DNA of 64,000 nucleotides from Gorsachius magnificus. Taxonomy: Eukaryota; Chordata; Aves; Pelecaniformes; Ardeidae. The notes beneath the pieces were generated by a model. That model made no database searches. It was not told the origin of the DNA and saw only the letters and a program-made list of their open reading frames with translations. Shown here piece after piece: positions 1 to 12,650 of this stretch. Within the stretch, counting starts at the first letter, position 1. Each line of letters begins with the position of its first letter. The DNA lies in contig CM067084.1 of assembly GCA_034008185.1 (NCBI GenBank), positions 70,900,612 through 70,964,611 on the forward strand, written 5' to 3'. A program made the position numbers and the translations under genes.

Positions 1-1612
1 CACTCTGTGTGTGCACAGCCTGAAGCTTACAGCCAGAGCCCAGCTACTACTGAGCTCTAAATAAGTGCATTGACTCACACACTCACTCTGCCTTAGCCTG
101 GGTTTGTGGTTTGATAGTTTTCCCAAAAGCTTCAAGAATTTAGTCTGAGATTTTCTGCGTGCCTGGCATATGGCTTAACACACAAGCAAAAGTGTGGGAA
201 TACACCATTTTTTCTACTTCTCCCTCATCAATAGTAAAAGACTTCATCTGTGATGTTTTCTAATGTAGACCAATGTGCAACAGTGGAGCCACAGAGGTAG
301 AAGTCAGTGAACATCAGTAGTCATGGACTGAGCAGTTCTGGGATCAGTCCTACAGCTTGCGTGTAGCCCTCATCTCCACCTCAGCTTCCTTGACGTTCTG
401 CTGAAGACCTTATCCCAGTGTGGGCTATGGGCAGTATCTGTCAGGCCACCCCACATAGCAAATGTGCTGCAGTCAGCAATGTGCTTACTCATTAAGAGCA
501 AGAAGAGACAGCAATTGCCTCACTTTCGTACTTACTGTAACACAAACGTTATGGAAAGGGTTGGGGTTTTTTGGTTGGTTGGTTTTTTCCATGTCTTTTA
601 TTTCTTCCTTTCCACATAGGAGGTGGATTTAGTTCCATTCAGACCAGCTGACCTTTAAGCTCTCAACAGATCCATTTCATGAATCACAATAAATACGTTA
701 GCTAATTGCACTGGAAGCAAGAATGGGAAAAACTGGAATTTCTTACTCAATGTCCTGTGAGTGCTGTTTGATTCCTGCCCCAAGGGGAAGAACAAAGACC
801 TGATTGGATTAGATTATGAGGACTAGGGTCTGAGAAGCTGTCTCAAATAAGTCTTAACTGAGATTAGGTACTGAGGTCCGGTATTGCAATATTGAAATGC
901 CTCTCCTCAAGTGCCGTCGATGCTGAGAAACACCTAAACTCCAAAGATGTGCATACCTACACCTGCATCTCTGCACCTATCCTATCTCAATGCAGTTGTG
1001 ATGAGACTAAGTATTGAAGTTAAGCCAAAATCTACGCAGGATGTCAGAGTCTGCTCCATAGCTTTCTCTTGTAGGTTTTCTTGAAGGGTTGCTATGCTAT
1101 GATATTTTCTGGCTCCTTGTGGTGGTTTCCTTTTTCTTTAAAAAAAACCCAAACAACAAAAACATGTCTAGGAGGGAACATACCCTTTCAATACAGCCTG
1201 CTTGTGACTCTGCCACTTGCCCTGGAAATGTGATATCAGGCTTTGATTTCATTAATTGGCTAAGAGGGTTCAAACTAACATGTCTCATCTAGTAAATTGG
1301 CTTAAGTAGGTCACTGTTGGGGAAAAAGGCAAAACCTGTGCTTCTATGAGAAAAAGGATTTAAAAAATTGTCATTTCTGAACAAAGGCATAGCAGTAACC
1401 ATGGTCTTAGCTTAGTTAGCAGAGTGAGCTAGGCTTGGTCCTTGGGTCTTAATGGATTTTATCCAAAGACAGTTTTAAAGGGATGCTCCTCAGGTGCTCA
1501 GGACCTAGCACAGCATTCTGGACTTGGCTCTGGGAGCAGGTACTTCACAGCAGGTCGCCTGGACACAAAGTCCCTGTGTTATTGGCAGCTTTAGAGTTCT
1601 TTCCTTTCACAC

Positions 1613-1631
1613 TTTTTTTTTTTTTTTTTTT
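1613..1631 (+). repeat. poly-T tract
   Basis: Nineteen consecutive T. No poly-A retrocopy sequence is recognisable beside it, so it is treated as a simple repeat. Confidence 0.9.
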
Positions 1632-4600
1632 AAATTGTGCTTAGGTACTGGCCATTTTTAGAGAGCTTTCTGTAAAAACAGTGGAAGTGAGCCCTGGATG
1701 GGGTCCCCTAATGGAACAAAGTCTTAAATCAATGTGAAATGCTCTCAGAAAGAGGTTGTCCATACACATCCTTTCTTCTTTGTGGGTGGCTCCAGAGAAT
1801 AATGATCCTATTTCTTATACAGAGGCAAAAGGGCAAGACAGGAGAAAAAAATTGACCCAACTGTAAGCATCACTGGAAGCAGCTCAGGGGGATGAGGGTA
1901 ATGCAAACACTGTTCCATAAGATGGAAGTTGCTTTATTAAAAGCATCTGGCACGCAGAGAAATGGGATATTCTGGCACCATCAGAAACTTTATCAAGACT
2001 TAGCCATGTAAGGCTGCATTGATTGTTATTTATAGCATCAGCTTAGAGGGGGTATGGAAATTTTACCGGGAACCTCATTAGTAGCAGAATGAGAGCCGTG
2101 GCCAATCTCGCTGCTCTAGCGATGCTATTCATTCCATAGCACAGATACAGCAAGCAGCCAGGGAGAAATCTTCTCAGTGCCTTTCAGCCTTATTATGGAG
2201 AAAACATGCAAAAATGGAGAGCAGCTATAATACTGACCAGGCAAGACCTTTCAGGGACAGCGACCTGTCTTTTCTAGAGTCACAGACATATGGACATCCC
2301 CCCTGCCTTCCTCTCCAGTGGCAAGCAGACTTCTGTTTTCTTCTCAAAGCAAGCCATTGGAAAGGGGAAAGTGTCTAGAGGTAAAGCTTTACAAACCTGT
2401 GATTTTTTTCTTCAGAGGAGAGCATACTATAAACTGAAGCAGTCAAGGAATTTCACATGCCATTAACAGAAGTGCAACTTATCCACTGCAAGCATTCAGT
2501 GTGGCAAAATCTGGCATGAAATGGTTTGAACTGTAAACCCCTTATCACTTTGAGAACTTCTCAGTCTTGCAGGCACTTATTTTCTTTAAGTAGGTCACCT
2601 GATCCTGAGCCAAGTCAAAGAGATGGCTGATTTATTGTTTAAACCAAGACGCTGCCAGTTGCTAATGTTACCTATATTCTACAAATACCACTGTAGATGT
2701 CACAGCTCTGTCTTATCCCTATTTTTCAGGCAGTAGGTATCTGCTACAGTCTCATTTTGAATGTTTGGTGTGCTCATGGGTTTTGCTTCAAAAAGCCCTT
2801 GTTCAGGTCTGAGCAGCTGGTGTGTCTGTCATATTAGCTCTTGTCAAAGGAAAAGCTGAAAGAGGCTTGGTTTTCAAAGGGTTTGGAGTACTGGTATGTA
2901 CATTTGAGGGCTTTGGTACTTAGCATGTTTGCAGACTGCATCACCAGAGAATTACAGAGGGGACAGACTGAACTTGAGTAGTCTCAGTCTGTATAAAGAG
3001 CAGAGCTGCAAAAATGTTATTGAAAAGAAAAATCATGGCTCGAAGTGTAGTATTTTCCCTATGTGCTTGCTACTGCTTGTCTGTGTTTAATAACATATCC
3101 AGATTTTTTTAAATTCAAACTCCTATGCAATCTCATTTTAATCTACTAGTTTTATATCAGATAGATGAGTGGAAAAAGACATGCAACAGGGCTATATTTT
3201 GAAATTCTGCATTCCTGGGGGAGTCTGTTAGTTTTCAAAGGTTACAGTTCAGGCTCTAACTGAACAACTGGGATAGAAGTTAGCAGTCTGAGAGTTTTAA
3301 GTATTATGCCTTAGATGAATTGGATTTAAAGTTGGTTTTGTTTTTTGTTTTTTTTTAATTAAGGTTTATCTTGCATTCTGTATTGGCCTTAATTGTTTCA
3401 TTCAGTAGATGCTTTATTGATAGCAATAAACCGAGCAATAAAACGTACATGAAATGTGCCGTGCCACAGCCATGTCAGTAATCGAAACACCTGATTTAAC
3501 TTCTCTCTCCACATTGGTGCAGTCATTCCTAATTGCTTTACCTCTGAACTTTTCTTCTCTGTGGATTAATTAGCCAGAAAAATTCATCCTGACAGCCTCA
3601 CTCATGTCTGGAGTTACATTATGTTCAACCAATGCATCCATCCAAATTTTTTCCCTCGGGCTGAATGTCAGTTTAGTATATTCTCTCATCTTATACTTTG
3701 GGTATTACAGGAAAACCTGAAATGTCTAGGCCTTGGGTATGCTGTTTTCAGGTGGGATTTTTATATGCAAATTCATTTTCTCCATTTTAGTAACATTCTG
3801 ATCTGATCTACCATTTGCAACAGTTCCATTCAGGACCTTATAAGGGCTAATTAGATCTACTACAACATATGTACAACTTAATTGGCAGTTTAAAATTTAT
3901 TCTTCTTAATTCTTTCCCCTTACTGTTAAAAATCAGGAGGAGAAACATCACATGTCTTCAAATGACTAAATGGTACCATTTTTCTCACTGACAGTGCAGA
4001 GATGCTTCTACGTCATTTATCTACAACATTGCTTCCTCTCTTGGATGCTATTACATTTGCAGACAAATTTTTGGATTCCTAGTAGGCATTTTTACTGAGA
4101 AATTTTCTGCAATACGCATTTGTCTGTAACTCTGGAAAAATGCCTCTTATTTCCTGATAATGTTTTATGCTTCTTCATTTAAGATTAGGCTTCTGCAATC
4201 AGAAAGAAACGTCTGAACCCCAAAAGACCTTTTTAGCTTATTCTCTTAAAAGCTGTCAATAGGTGATCAAAGTCATGTAACCTTGTGTTTTCTGGGTCAC
4301 AACTGTTGAAAAGGGAATCACCCTGTTATTCTCAAATGAGCTATTAAATAATGACAGAGGATTGCATGGTTTCTGGTAACTGCACTTGAAGTGTAGCAGA
4401 CAGACGTTAAACATCCTGTGCCTCCCATTTATATAAACATTGGTTTGGAAATCGCTAGGTTCAGTAGTCTTTAAAATCCTCAGTAACCACCTGGCTACCG
4501 TTAGAAATTAGATGCACAAGCCTAACTTCAGGACCTGAGTGACCACTTGGGAGATGTGGGTTCAGGATCACGCCCAGGCTATGACCAACACCTGAGCTGG

Positions 4601-6630
4601 GGTGACAGCTGGCAGCCAGAGGGATGCTTTGCACACATCACTTGATAAGGGCAAGGGGGGAGGAGCAGAACATCAAAAGGACCAATAGCAAGGACCAACA
4701 ATGTTATATTTATACCTTGCAAGTCATCACTCCCTTTAGTTCCTTAAAAAGTACCTGGAATACAGAGCCACAAGAGAGAGGTGTCTGCATTCCTAGAAGG
4801 AAATTATGCTTCCTACATGAATGCTTCTAAGGCCTCTGTGTCACGTATTTTGGATTGAGGATACTCATTATGCCTGGAAACTGTACCTAAGTTAGAAAAA
4901 GCATCATTTTTCCGTTGACTCCATGGGAAATGAGAGCTTCCTAAGATAGATGCCAATGGCTGAGATATGAATATCTCCCTTTTTGTAACTTGTTGTTAGG
5001 TACCCATTCCAGTGTGGTCAGAGAGAGAGCAGCACTGTGCTTTAACTTTGGAGTCTATAAGTAAGAGTTAGGGTTATAAGAGAATTTTAATTATTACGTA
5101 GAGATTCCTGGACATAATGACGGCCAAGGAGAGAATTTGATGAAGTAGGTAGGGGAGGAAATGCTGCTAGGCAAATTGGAAATCTGGGGTAATGTGGTGA
5201 AAAGGAACAGTCTAAAGGACAGAGGAGTGTCTGGCAAATGTTATATAACTGAAATTATTCTGGCCAGCTTTGGGTAGAGAAGAGCCAAAACCCAGAGCAG
5301 GGTCTGGTAAGGACCGCCCAGAAAGAACTGGAATGGAAAAAACTTGTGAAGCACTTTCCAACTGTCCCAAATTCCTTTGTCAGTAATGTGAAGTGCTCTT
5401 TACTGATTGCCTTGGATGGGGCTAGAGGTGGTGAGGTAGTGTCTAAGCTTCAGCATATACCTAGCAGCCTTCGTGCATGCTCAAGCCGTACTGGAGGAGA
5501 GGAAAGATGAGTACCCAGTACTTCTGCAGAGAGAAAAAGTAGTAGTTCTAATTAATTGCTGAATTTTTCCCAGTTTGCCTACCCGCACTAAGCCATTGTA
5601 AGAAGTCAGCTCATCTCCAGAAAAGATGTTACCAGCAGAACAGCTGTGGTGTTTCAGTGAAGCATCTAAAAATTAAATCACATGAATCTGTCTAATTTCT
5701 TATTTTACCATTCCAGCAAAGCCTGTTTTCTGGTTCAAAAACATCTTGAGTGCCCTCAGCTTTTCATGACCTACATTCCTTGCATTAGATAGTCTCGTTC
5801 TGCCCCCACCAGTGACAGACACCCAAGGACAAAATGTCAATAATATTTTCCCAGAAATAGAGATGACGCATGTCTGAGTCAGGGACAGAGAAACCAAAGG
5901 GTGTATAAACAATACGGGTGCAGAAAGATGAAAATGATGCAAGAGAATCTGCCCGAATTTGTTGTCTTCATAATTTTACAGGAACACGCAGAATATTCAC
6001 TATCAAAGTGGTGTTATTTGCCTTTCAAAGTCTTGGAGGTGAAATAATTATTGTTTCTCCATTTTAAAGATATTGTTAAATTAGGCATCTTATTTTTTTC
6101 TGTGATTCTCTACTGTGTAAATTGATCTGGGCAATTTTTTTTTAATGTGTATATCTCAAATGTGTGATGATACAATTCTAATTTTTTACCTAGAGACTTA
6201 TTAATGACATCTATTAGCATAACATATGAATGTTTTAACTATACATTAGGTATACATTCTTGAAACATGTCTAAGCAGTGTTTTTACTGAAGTTGTGAAG
6301 CAGAGTAACAGAGGGATTTAAAGGCAACCCAGAACAACCAAAGTATAGTAGCTTGAAGCTGATGACAGCCAGAAATTATGTAGCCCCCTTAAAGGTCTAA
6401 GCCTCCTTTTCTGACTTTATCCATATGATCAAGATCTCATACTTTGGAACATTTAGTTTTCTTGATAGTATGAGATTAAAGATTGTGATCCAAATGTGGG
6501 TGGTGCTGGGGGTGGTTAATCTGTTGCTTTTAGAACAAGAACCCAGATGATGAATTTTAGAGGATACAGAAGGAACAAAGATTTTTTAGCCAAGTATCCT
6601 GTATTTTTGAGTGGCCAGTAGCATCTTATA

Positions 6631-6651
6631 AAGAAAGAAAGAAAGAAAGAA
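6631..6651 (+). repeat. (AAAG)n microsatellite
   Basis: About five perfect tetranucleotide units. A shorter AAAG stretch occurs at 30057-30071. Confidence 0.9.
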
Positions 6652-6986
6652 CAGAGCAAGGAATCAGTAATGCATAGTCCTTATATTATTTTCCCAGCAA
6701 AATATTCCCCTGTGACTTGAATTTGAGCTTCAGCTTGTATCTGCATTTTTGTGTGCAATAATATTCCTAAAAAGACATCCCGTTCATTATTTTTTCTGGT
6801 TGCTATAAGAGGATAAGTCTACCTACTCCCTGTTTTAATATATTCCCCCTAAACTTGTGCAGAGTATTCTCAAAGACAAAATGCTAGATTACAGAACCAG
6901 AGCTGGTTCTCCCTTCGGGATGCTGCCTTCCATTCAGTCTTAAATTGCTTTGCTTCTTTGATTAGATTGACTCGTGGCTGCACAGT

Positions 6987-7141
6987 TGTAGGGTCTTCAT
7001 TCCTGGAGGTTTTCAAGACCAGGCTGCACAAAATTACAGGTGGCTTGATCCAGCATTGGTGACCATCCTGCTTTCAGTGGGAGGCTGGACAAGATGACCT
7101 CCAGAGGTCCTTTCCAGTCGGCATTTCTATGATTCTATGAT
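6987..7141 (+). mobile_element. CR1 LINE 3' tail
   Basis: About 155 bp of CR1 3' end: GGAGGTTTTCAAGACCAGGC-type sequence, then GGCTGGACAAGATGACCTCC, AGAGGTCC and a tail of two ATTCTATG copies ending near 7141. It is non-coding and 5'-truncated. Confidence 0.88.
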
Positions 7142-10100
7142 AACTGATGTGGTTGAGGGAATCTGAAATAGAAATTTAATTTCTTGTGGTGAGGCATTTG
7201 TAACACTTAGGACAGTAATTGGAAAATGTGGATGAATCCAGTGTAATAGTATCTGTAGTCCCATTCACATTAAGGAGAAGTGGTTATAGATTGAGATAGT
7301 TCATCTGCCTGCATTAGCAAATCAGTTGTACAGATTTCAGCAGAATATGCTGGATGGCTTCAGTGGTTGGATGGAAAAGTGTTTAATCGGAATTGCAAAG
7401 TGGCAACGCTCCAGCCAGTGGTTTGCTGTAGCTCTGCTACAGAGGGCTTTTATGCTTCCATTTCTGTGTCCAAAAAAAAATGGTGTTTAGATTCTGTAAT
7501 ATGCTTTGTAAATATTCTGCTTGTCACACTAATAAATTGTTTTTTCTGTTTTGAGGGTAAGTCTGTGGTCTGTGGATGTTTTGGATAGGCCAAGTAAACT
7601 GAGATACCAAATTTTTTTACATACACAGACAAGAAATTTGACAATATGAACCTATCCCATAGGTCTCTGACTTGGTTTCCTAAGAAGACTTTGATGCCTT
7701 TAGACACCAACATTTTTAGCTCATTGACCCTCTGAGTGCAAAGAGTGAGTGTGTATGAAGTACATAGGCTCCCTTTGAACAGCAGGGGGAAAATTAGACA
7801 TCTTGGTAAATACATAACACATGTATTAAGCAGGGAGAAGATTAATGCTAACCAATAGGAAAAACTAAGAATGGGGTTTTTATATGTTATGAATACTATC
7901 CCTCTCCAGAGCATAGACTCTGGATTCAAGCCTATGGAATGGTGTATCCATTCATTTTAGAGTCTAGGGTCTTCAGTGGCTAGACATTTACATCTGGTTT
8001 TTGAAAGAATAATGCTCATGCTTCCCTTTAAAAATAGGACTCCTGGAGATGGAAGCGGCGCCCTTCTTTTATATCATATGTCTTTAAGCGCTTACCAGGG
8101 AAAGAGCTGGTCCAGACAGGCACTGCATGTAGGGCATTCGACCGTATTGCTCATTCCAGGGCCCTGGCCCCCGGGGCTATGCTGCGGAGAACTGGAGCTC
8201 TCCCTCTCCTTTACCACTGTGCCAAAAGGAATCCAAGGTCCAGCAGGGAACAAAGCCAGAAGGGGTATGCAACCTGTGGCTAGTGTGGAGGGGGAGTCTG
8301 GGGTTTTGGTCCATTCTAGCACAGCTGAAATTTGCGCTGAAAATTATGTGGACAGAATATGGGAAGAAAAGTTGTACTGAACATACAAACACTATTCTGT
8401 CTTTTTCAGGAGTAGGATTCTATTGAGATTAGGAATCTCTAAATTAGCTGCTTGGACTTCTTTGGGCACAACCAGAGAAATGGTTTCTTCCTGTATCCCA
8501 GATGGGCACAGGGCAGGCAGCATCTAGGCAGAGACTTTTGGGCATCGATACCTTTATTCCACCAAAATCCTCTCTTTGTGGTCTAAGTTCCTCACTGGCT
8601 GTAGCTCTCGATGGCTTGCTTAAACCTACCCTGTTTAAACCAAGGGCTGAACCCAGATCACCTCAGTCTAGCCTACAGCCTTAATACAAAGCCATTGCTC
8701 CTCAAATATATAGTACTGCTTTAATAAGCAGCCTGCAGGCTTTGGAGTTTGTGGATGATTTGCTCCTCTGGTAATTGTTATCAGATTTCCTCCAGTATGG
8801 GAAGGTGACAAGGCTTTTCAAAGAAAATCCAAAACCAATGGTACTTGATCAGAATCCTAGCAAGTCATTGAAACTTTTCTGTTGAGCTTTGCAGTACGAA
8901 GCCTTGGCGAGCAAAGACAAAATATAAGCTGCTTTAGCTCAAGATAAGCTTCAACGCTTCTGCTGTAGACAAGAGGAAGAATTTAATTCCATGGAGCTGA
9001 GTTTTTGGTGGTTGGTTCTGAAAGAAAAGGAAAGCTTTGTTGGCACTGGTGGACACAAAGTAAAACTGTATAAAGTTGGAGGCCAAGTCAAACACTGGAA
9101 AAAACAGTGACTGACTCTTCTTAAGCTCAACTGTAGGTGAAATAGCACCTTAGTTTTTTCCAACCAAAAAGCCAGAAATTTCTGGGGTTTTTTGTTTAGT
9201 ATACAAAACTCAGGAAAAGTATCCAGAATGGTTTGTAATTTTCTATTTTGGTTTCACAAACAAATAACTGAACACTGAACCAAACTGTGGACAGCATAAA
9301 TTCTGGTAGCCAGCATAAAATTCCTTATACCAGGAACACAGAGAATGAAATCTGAGGTAATGAAAATAATGCTCAATGAATGATGTATATTTTAGGAAAT
9401 TATATGTGTAGGCACATGTGGAATCTTTCAATGTGCCACAGATAAATTTAGAGACCAAAATCAGGCACTCAAATCTCAGAAAATAATTCTTTGTGCACAA
9501 GCATTTTTCTTCCATTGACATCATGCAGCATTTTCCACAGGCTTGTTACATCATCATGGTACCAAATTAATTAACCAAAGCCTATTTATTATTTTTCAGC
9601 TGACTTCTGAGTTTTGGACTATGACCTATTCAAATCCTTTCATTATTCATTGTGGTTTAGGCCATGTCCTAGGTGGAGATTGCTGTCATTATGAGTTAGG
9701 TGACTGGATTGTGTGAACACTCCTTCTCTGGTTCAGTGCAGCATCAGACAGGTTTGAGCATCTTTCAGCAAGAAGTCACCAGAATTCAACCTGATGTGGA
9801 GGACAAATTTTTAGGCACTTCATCTGGTGTTGATGCGGCCGTGGGGACAGTTAAATCCACCAGAGGAACAATTATCAACTTTTTGGCATAGAGGGCAGTG
9901 CCATCTTAAACTACAGTACCAGGTTCTGACCAGGCCTGATTTCCTATTTATTTTCTTGTAAAATAAATAGAGGTATTTCATCATATGTCATTGCTGAACT
10001 CTGCAGGGTGCCATCAAGCAGTTAAATAATTTATAGAAGATGTAAATTGACATAATTTATAGGGACCAGCTGTGAAGGAGAAAAATGAGCATAGATCACC

Positions 10101-10461
10101 AATGGGTTTCACAGCTACTATCTGGCAACAGCAAATGATGAGACCTAGGAAGCTGGGTATCTGTTACAGGCTAAAAACACTATGTGTCTCACCTTCTCCA
10201 ACATGTTCCCATGACTGCAGCAATTCTCCTGGGCTTCTTATTCCATGTAATTCAGCCAGTCCCAGTTCCCATCCTGCAGCAAAGGTTTAAATCTTTGTTC
10301 ATGCATTTTCAGAGCATCATTCCCTTCACTCATCTGTCTTTGTCACCTCTCACATTCTTAGTAGACCATTTCTCCTCTCCTTCCCCTCACATCCGACTTC
10401 GTGTTTCATCTGCACTTGCATCAGCTAGTTTTCTGTACCAAAATGTTATGCCCCAAAAGGC

Positions 10462-10505
10462 GGGGGGGGGGTGTGTGTGTGGAGGGGGTGGGGTGGGGAG
10501 GGGGA
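10462..10505 (+). repeat. G-rich tract with quadruplex potential
   Basis: A run of ten or so G is followed by a short TG repeat and then four more G-runs of four or five, separated by single bases, all on the plus strand. The arrangement meets the usual rule for an intramolecular G-quadruplex (four or more runs of at least three G with short loops). No gene boundary is visible next to it. Confidence 0.85.
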
Positions 10506-12596
10506 GAATCTGGAAGAGAGAGGTACCTTATTTTTCATTCTAAAAGGGCAGCACTGCAGGAGATGTGAGAAGCCTAAGACTGGTCAGTGAGGACAGAATT
10601 GATGCTGTTTAGCTTTTAAAACAGAAGCTATTTCTGCTGAGCCCATTTAAACTGTGATTTCATAGAAGTTTAGCTTGTAAAACTTTGTCTAGATTTGGTG
10701 GAAAACAGTGAAAGCATGCTCCCTGTAACAAAGTCTTATTTGCACCTGTGTTCCCAATATGTCTTATAACACAGGCTTCTAGCTTCTCCAAGAAAATGAC
10801 TGTATACTTTTGACATTGCAAAAAATGTTTAATTTTTCCCAATTTTGTTCTTGGAAAAAGCTGAACAGTTGCACAATTTTGGCTGATACTTGCCAGTAAA
10901 ATTCAGCCTAAGGCTAAATTTCCTGAGGAACATGTAAAATTTCAGCCCAAATGGTTCAGGTCTGGCAAAGCTATAAGCTGTTGAATAGAGAGTCTTGTAA
11001 GTGGAAGTGTTAGGAAAGTTTAATAGTAGGGAGTGCTACCAACTCCACCTATTGTATATCTTAAAACTATTAGGTCTATAAATTAGATCATACTAAAAGT
11101 AATACTAAAACAATAACAAACGTGTTTTTATCAAACCTGAAATGTCATAAAAAGCTTTACAGCCTTAAGCTGATATATAAATATAGGTTCTGGTCTTGCA
11201 ATATATCCTAAGCAGCAGCACCAGAAGCCAACTCTTTTCATTTCTGGTGTCAGTATTCCCACAACAGCCTATTGGCGAAGCTTCGCTACCTTGATCTGCT
11301 AAATAAAATTTCTGTGGGAGTTCCTGTGCTCTGCAGTTCATGCCCTGAGATCTCTGCTCTGTCATTAGATGGACCAACTCCCACTGAAGTCAAGCTTCCC
11401 CGAGAGAGTATTGAGCAATAATTGAATAAGGACCTCTCTGTGTAGAAACATTTTTACAGTAACTCTAGCCATGTAGCGTAGTTTCTGTGATGTTTTTATG
11501 ATAAGGGAAAGCAGGATTAGGGTGTACATGTGGAGGTGGGAGTGAGAGAGCAGTGTAATAATTAAAATCTAGCAGGCCTAAATTCTTTCTCACTTGCTGG
11601 AAAGCAGCTGTTAAAGGGATGAAAACAAAGAAAAAAGAGCACTGTTGTTTCAAATAGGTCCACTAATGTTTCCCAAAGTTTATGTTGAAACTGTGGTAGG
11701 CAAGCAAATGGAGAATGGAAATAAAAGTTAGGGATCAAAATGGGGTTTTGTTGGTGGATAAAGCTGGTGGACAAACTGATGAAAGGATGGGCTTCTCTTA
11801 CTCTCTTGCCTCCTCCCTCTCCCCCCCCTCACCTCAATTCTCTTTACCTCTTTCTTCAAGTCTTGAATTCTCAAAAAAAGAAATAAAATGGGACAAAGAG
11901 AATGAAATGTCTTTAAATGCCCATATTGTAAGCCAGCTCTCACAGCTACCACCACTTCCTCTTGATACTTCACAAACAACCAAGATACCCTCCCACCTCT
12001 CATTGCCCCAGGCCTAAAGGAACCATATAAAGTTGTTTCTTCTACCAACTTTAGGTAATCCCCAACCGTCGCTTGGGTTCCTAGTGTCTTTTCTTCTCTT
12101 GTGTACCTTTTCCCTTTCCACCTTATGTCCTTGCATAATATTTCTGGTTGCTTTATAAGAATCTATTTTGCCTGCCTAAGAATCCTATACTACCTCTGTT
12201 ACCTTACTGCAAAGAGACAGCTGTAAGCACCAGCTATAAGGTCACAGCAGAAGTATCAGTTTGTTGGATCAGAGTGTCTGATGAGATTTGGTGCTGGAGG
12301 TGCCCTGGAGTGAGATGACAACTACAGGTTTGCAGATGAGACAGGAACTTTGCTCTTCTTTATCTCTTGATTCTGGTGTGGGTTTATTCTGCAGAATCAG
12401 AGTTAGGGAATGCAAGAACTCACCAGCCCCAATCTTTGTTGATAACTATTTTCTTCCCTAAAGAAGTTGATTACTGGCTTTAATGCTATCTAAAAGACTG
12501 TTAGTGTCCAACAGGACTCACAGGAACTGAGAGAAGAAGGAATGAAGAATACCATTAAGTAGAAAGCTTTGCTTGATAATTTATTCCTATCCTTAC

Positions 12597-12650
12597 TGTC
12601 CTGGTTTTGGCTGGGATAGAGTTGTTCTTCCTAAAAGTGGGAGAAAATTT
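12597..12650 (+). mobile_element. short LTR-start-like fragment
   Basis: TGTCCTGGTTTTGGCTGGGA followed by TAGAGTTGTTCTTCCTAA is very close to the first bases of a common avian endogenous-retrovirus LTR. The similarity fades after about 50 bp and no LTR end follows, so this is a truncated or decayed copy. No viral reading frame is present. Confidence 0.5.

Larger units (their letters stand above)
1..6986. other. non-coding DNA, no gene recognised
   Basis: The region is AT-rich, with only short chance frames (all under about 80 codons) on both strands and the poly-T at 1613-1631. I recognise no exon, RNA gene or long repeat. Confidence 0.6.
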
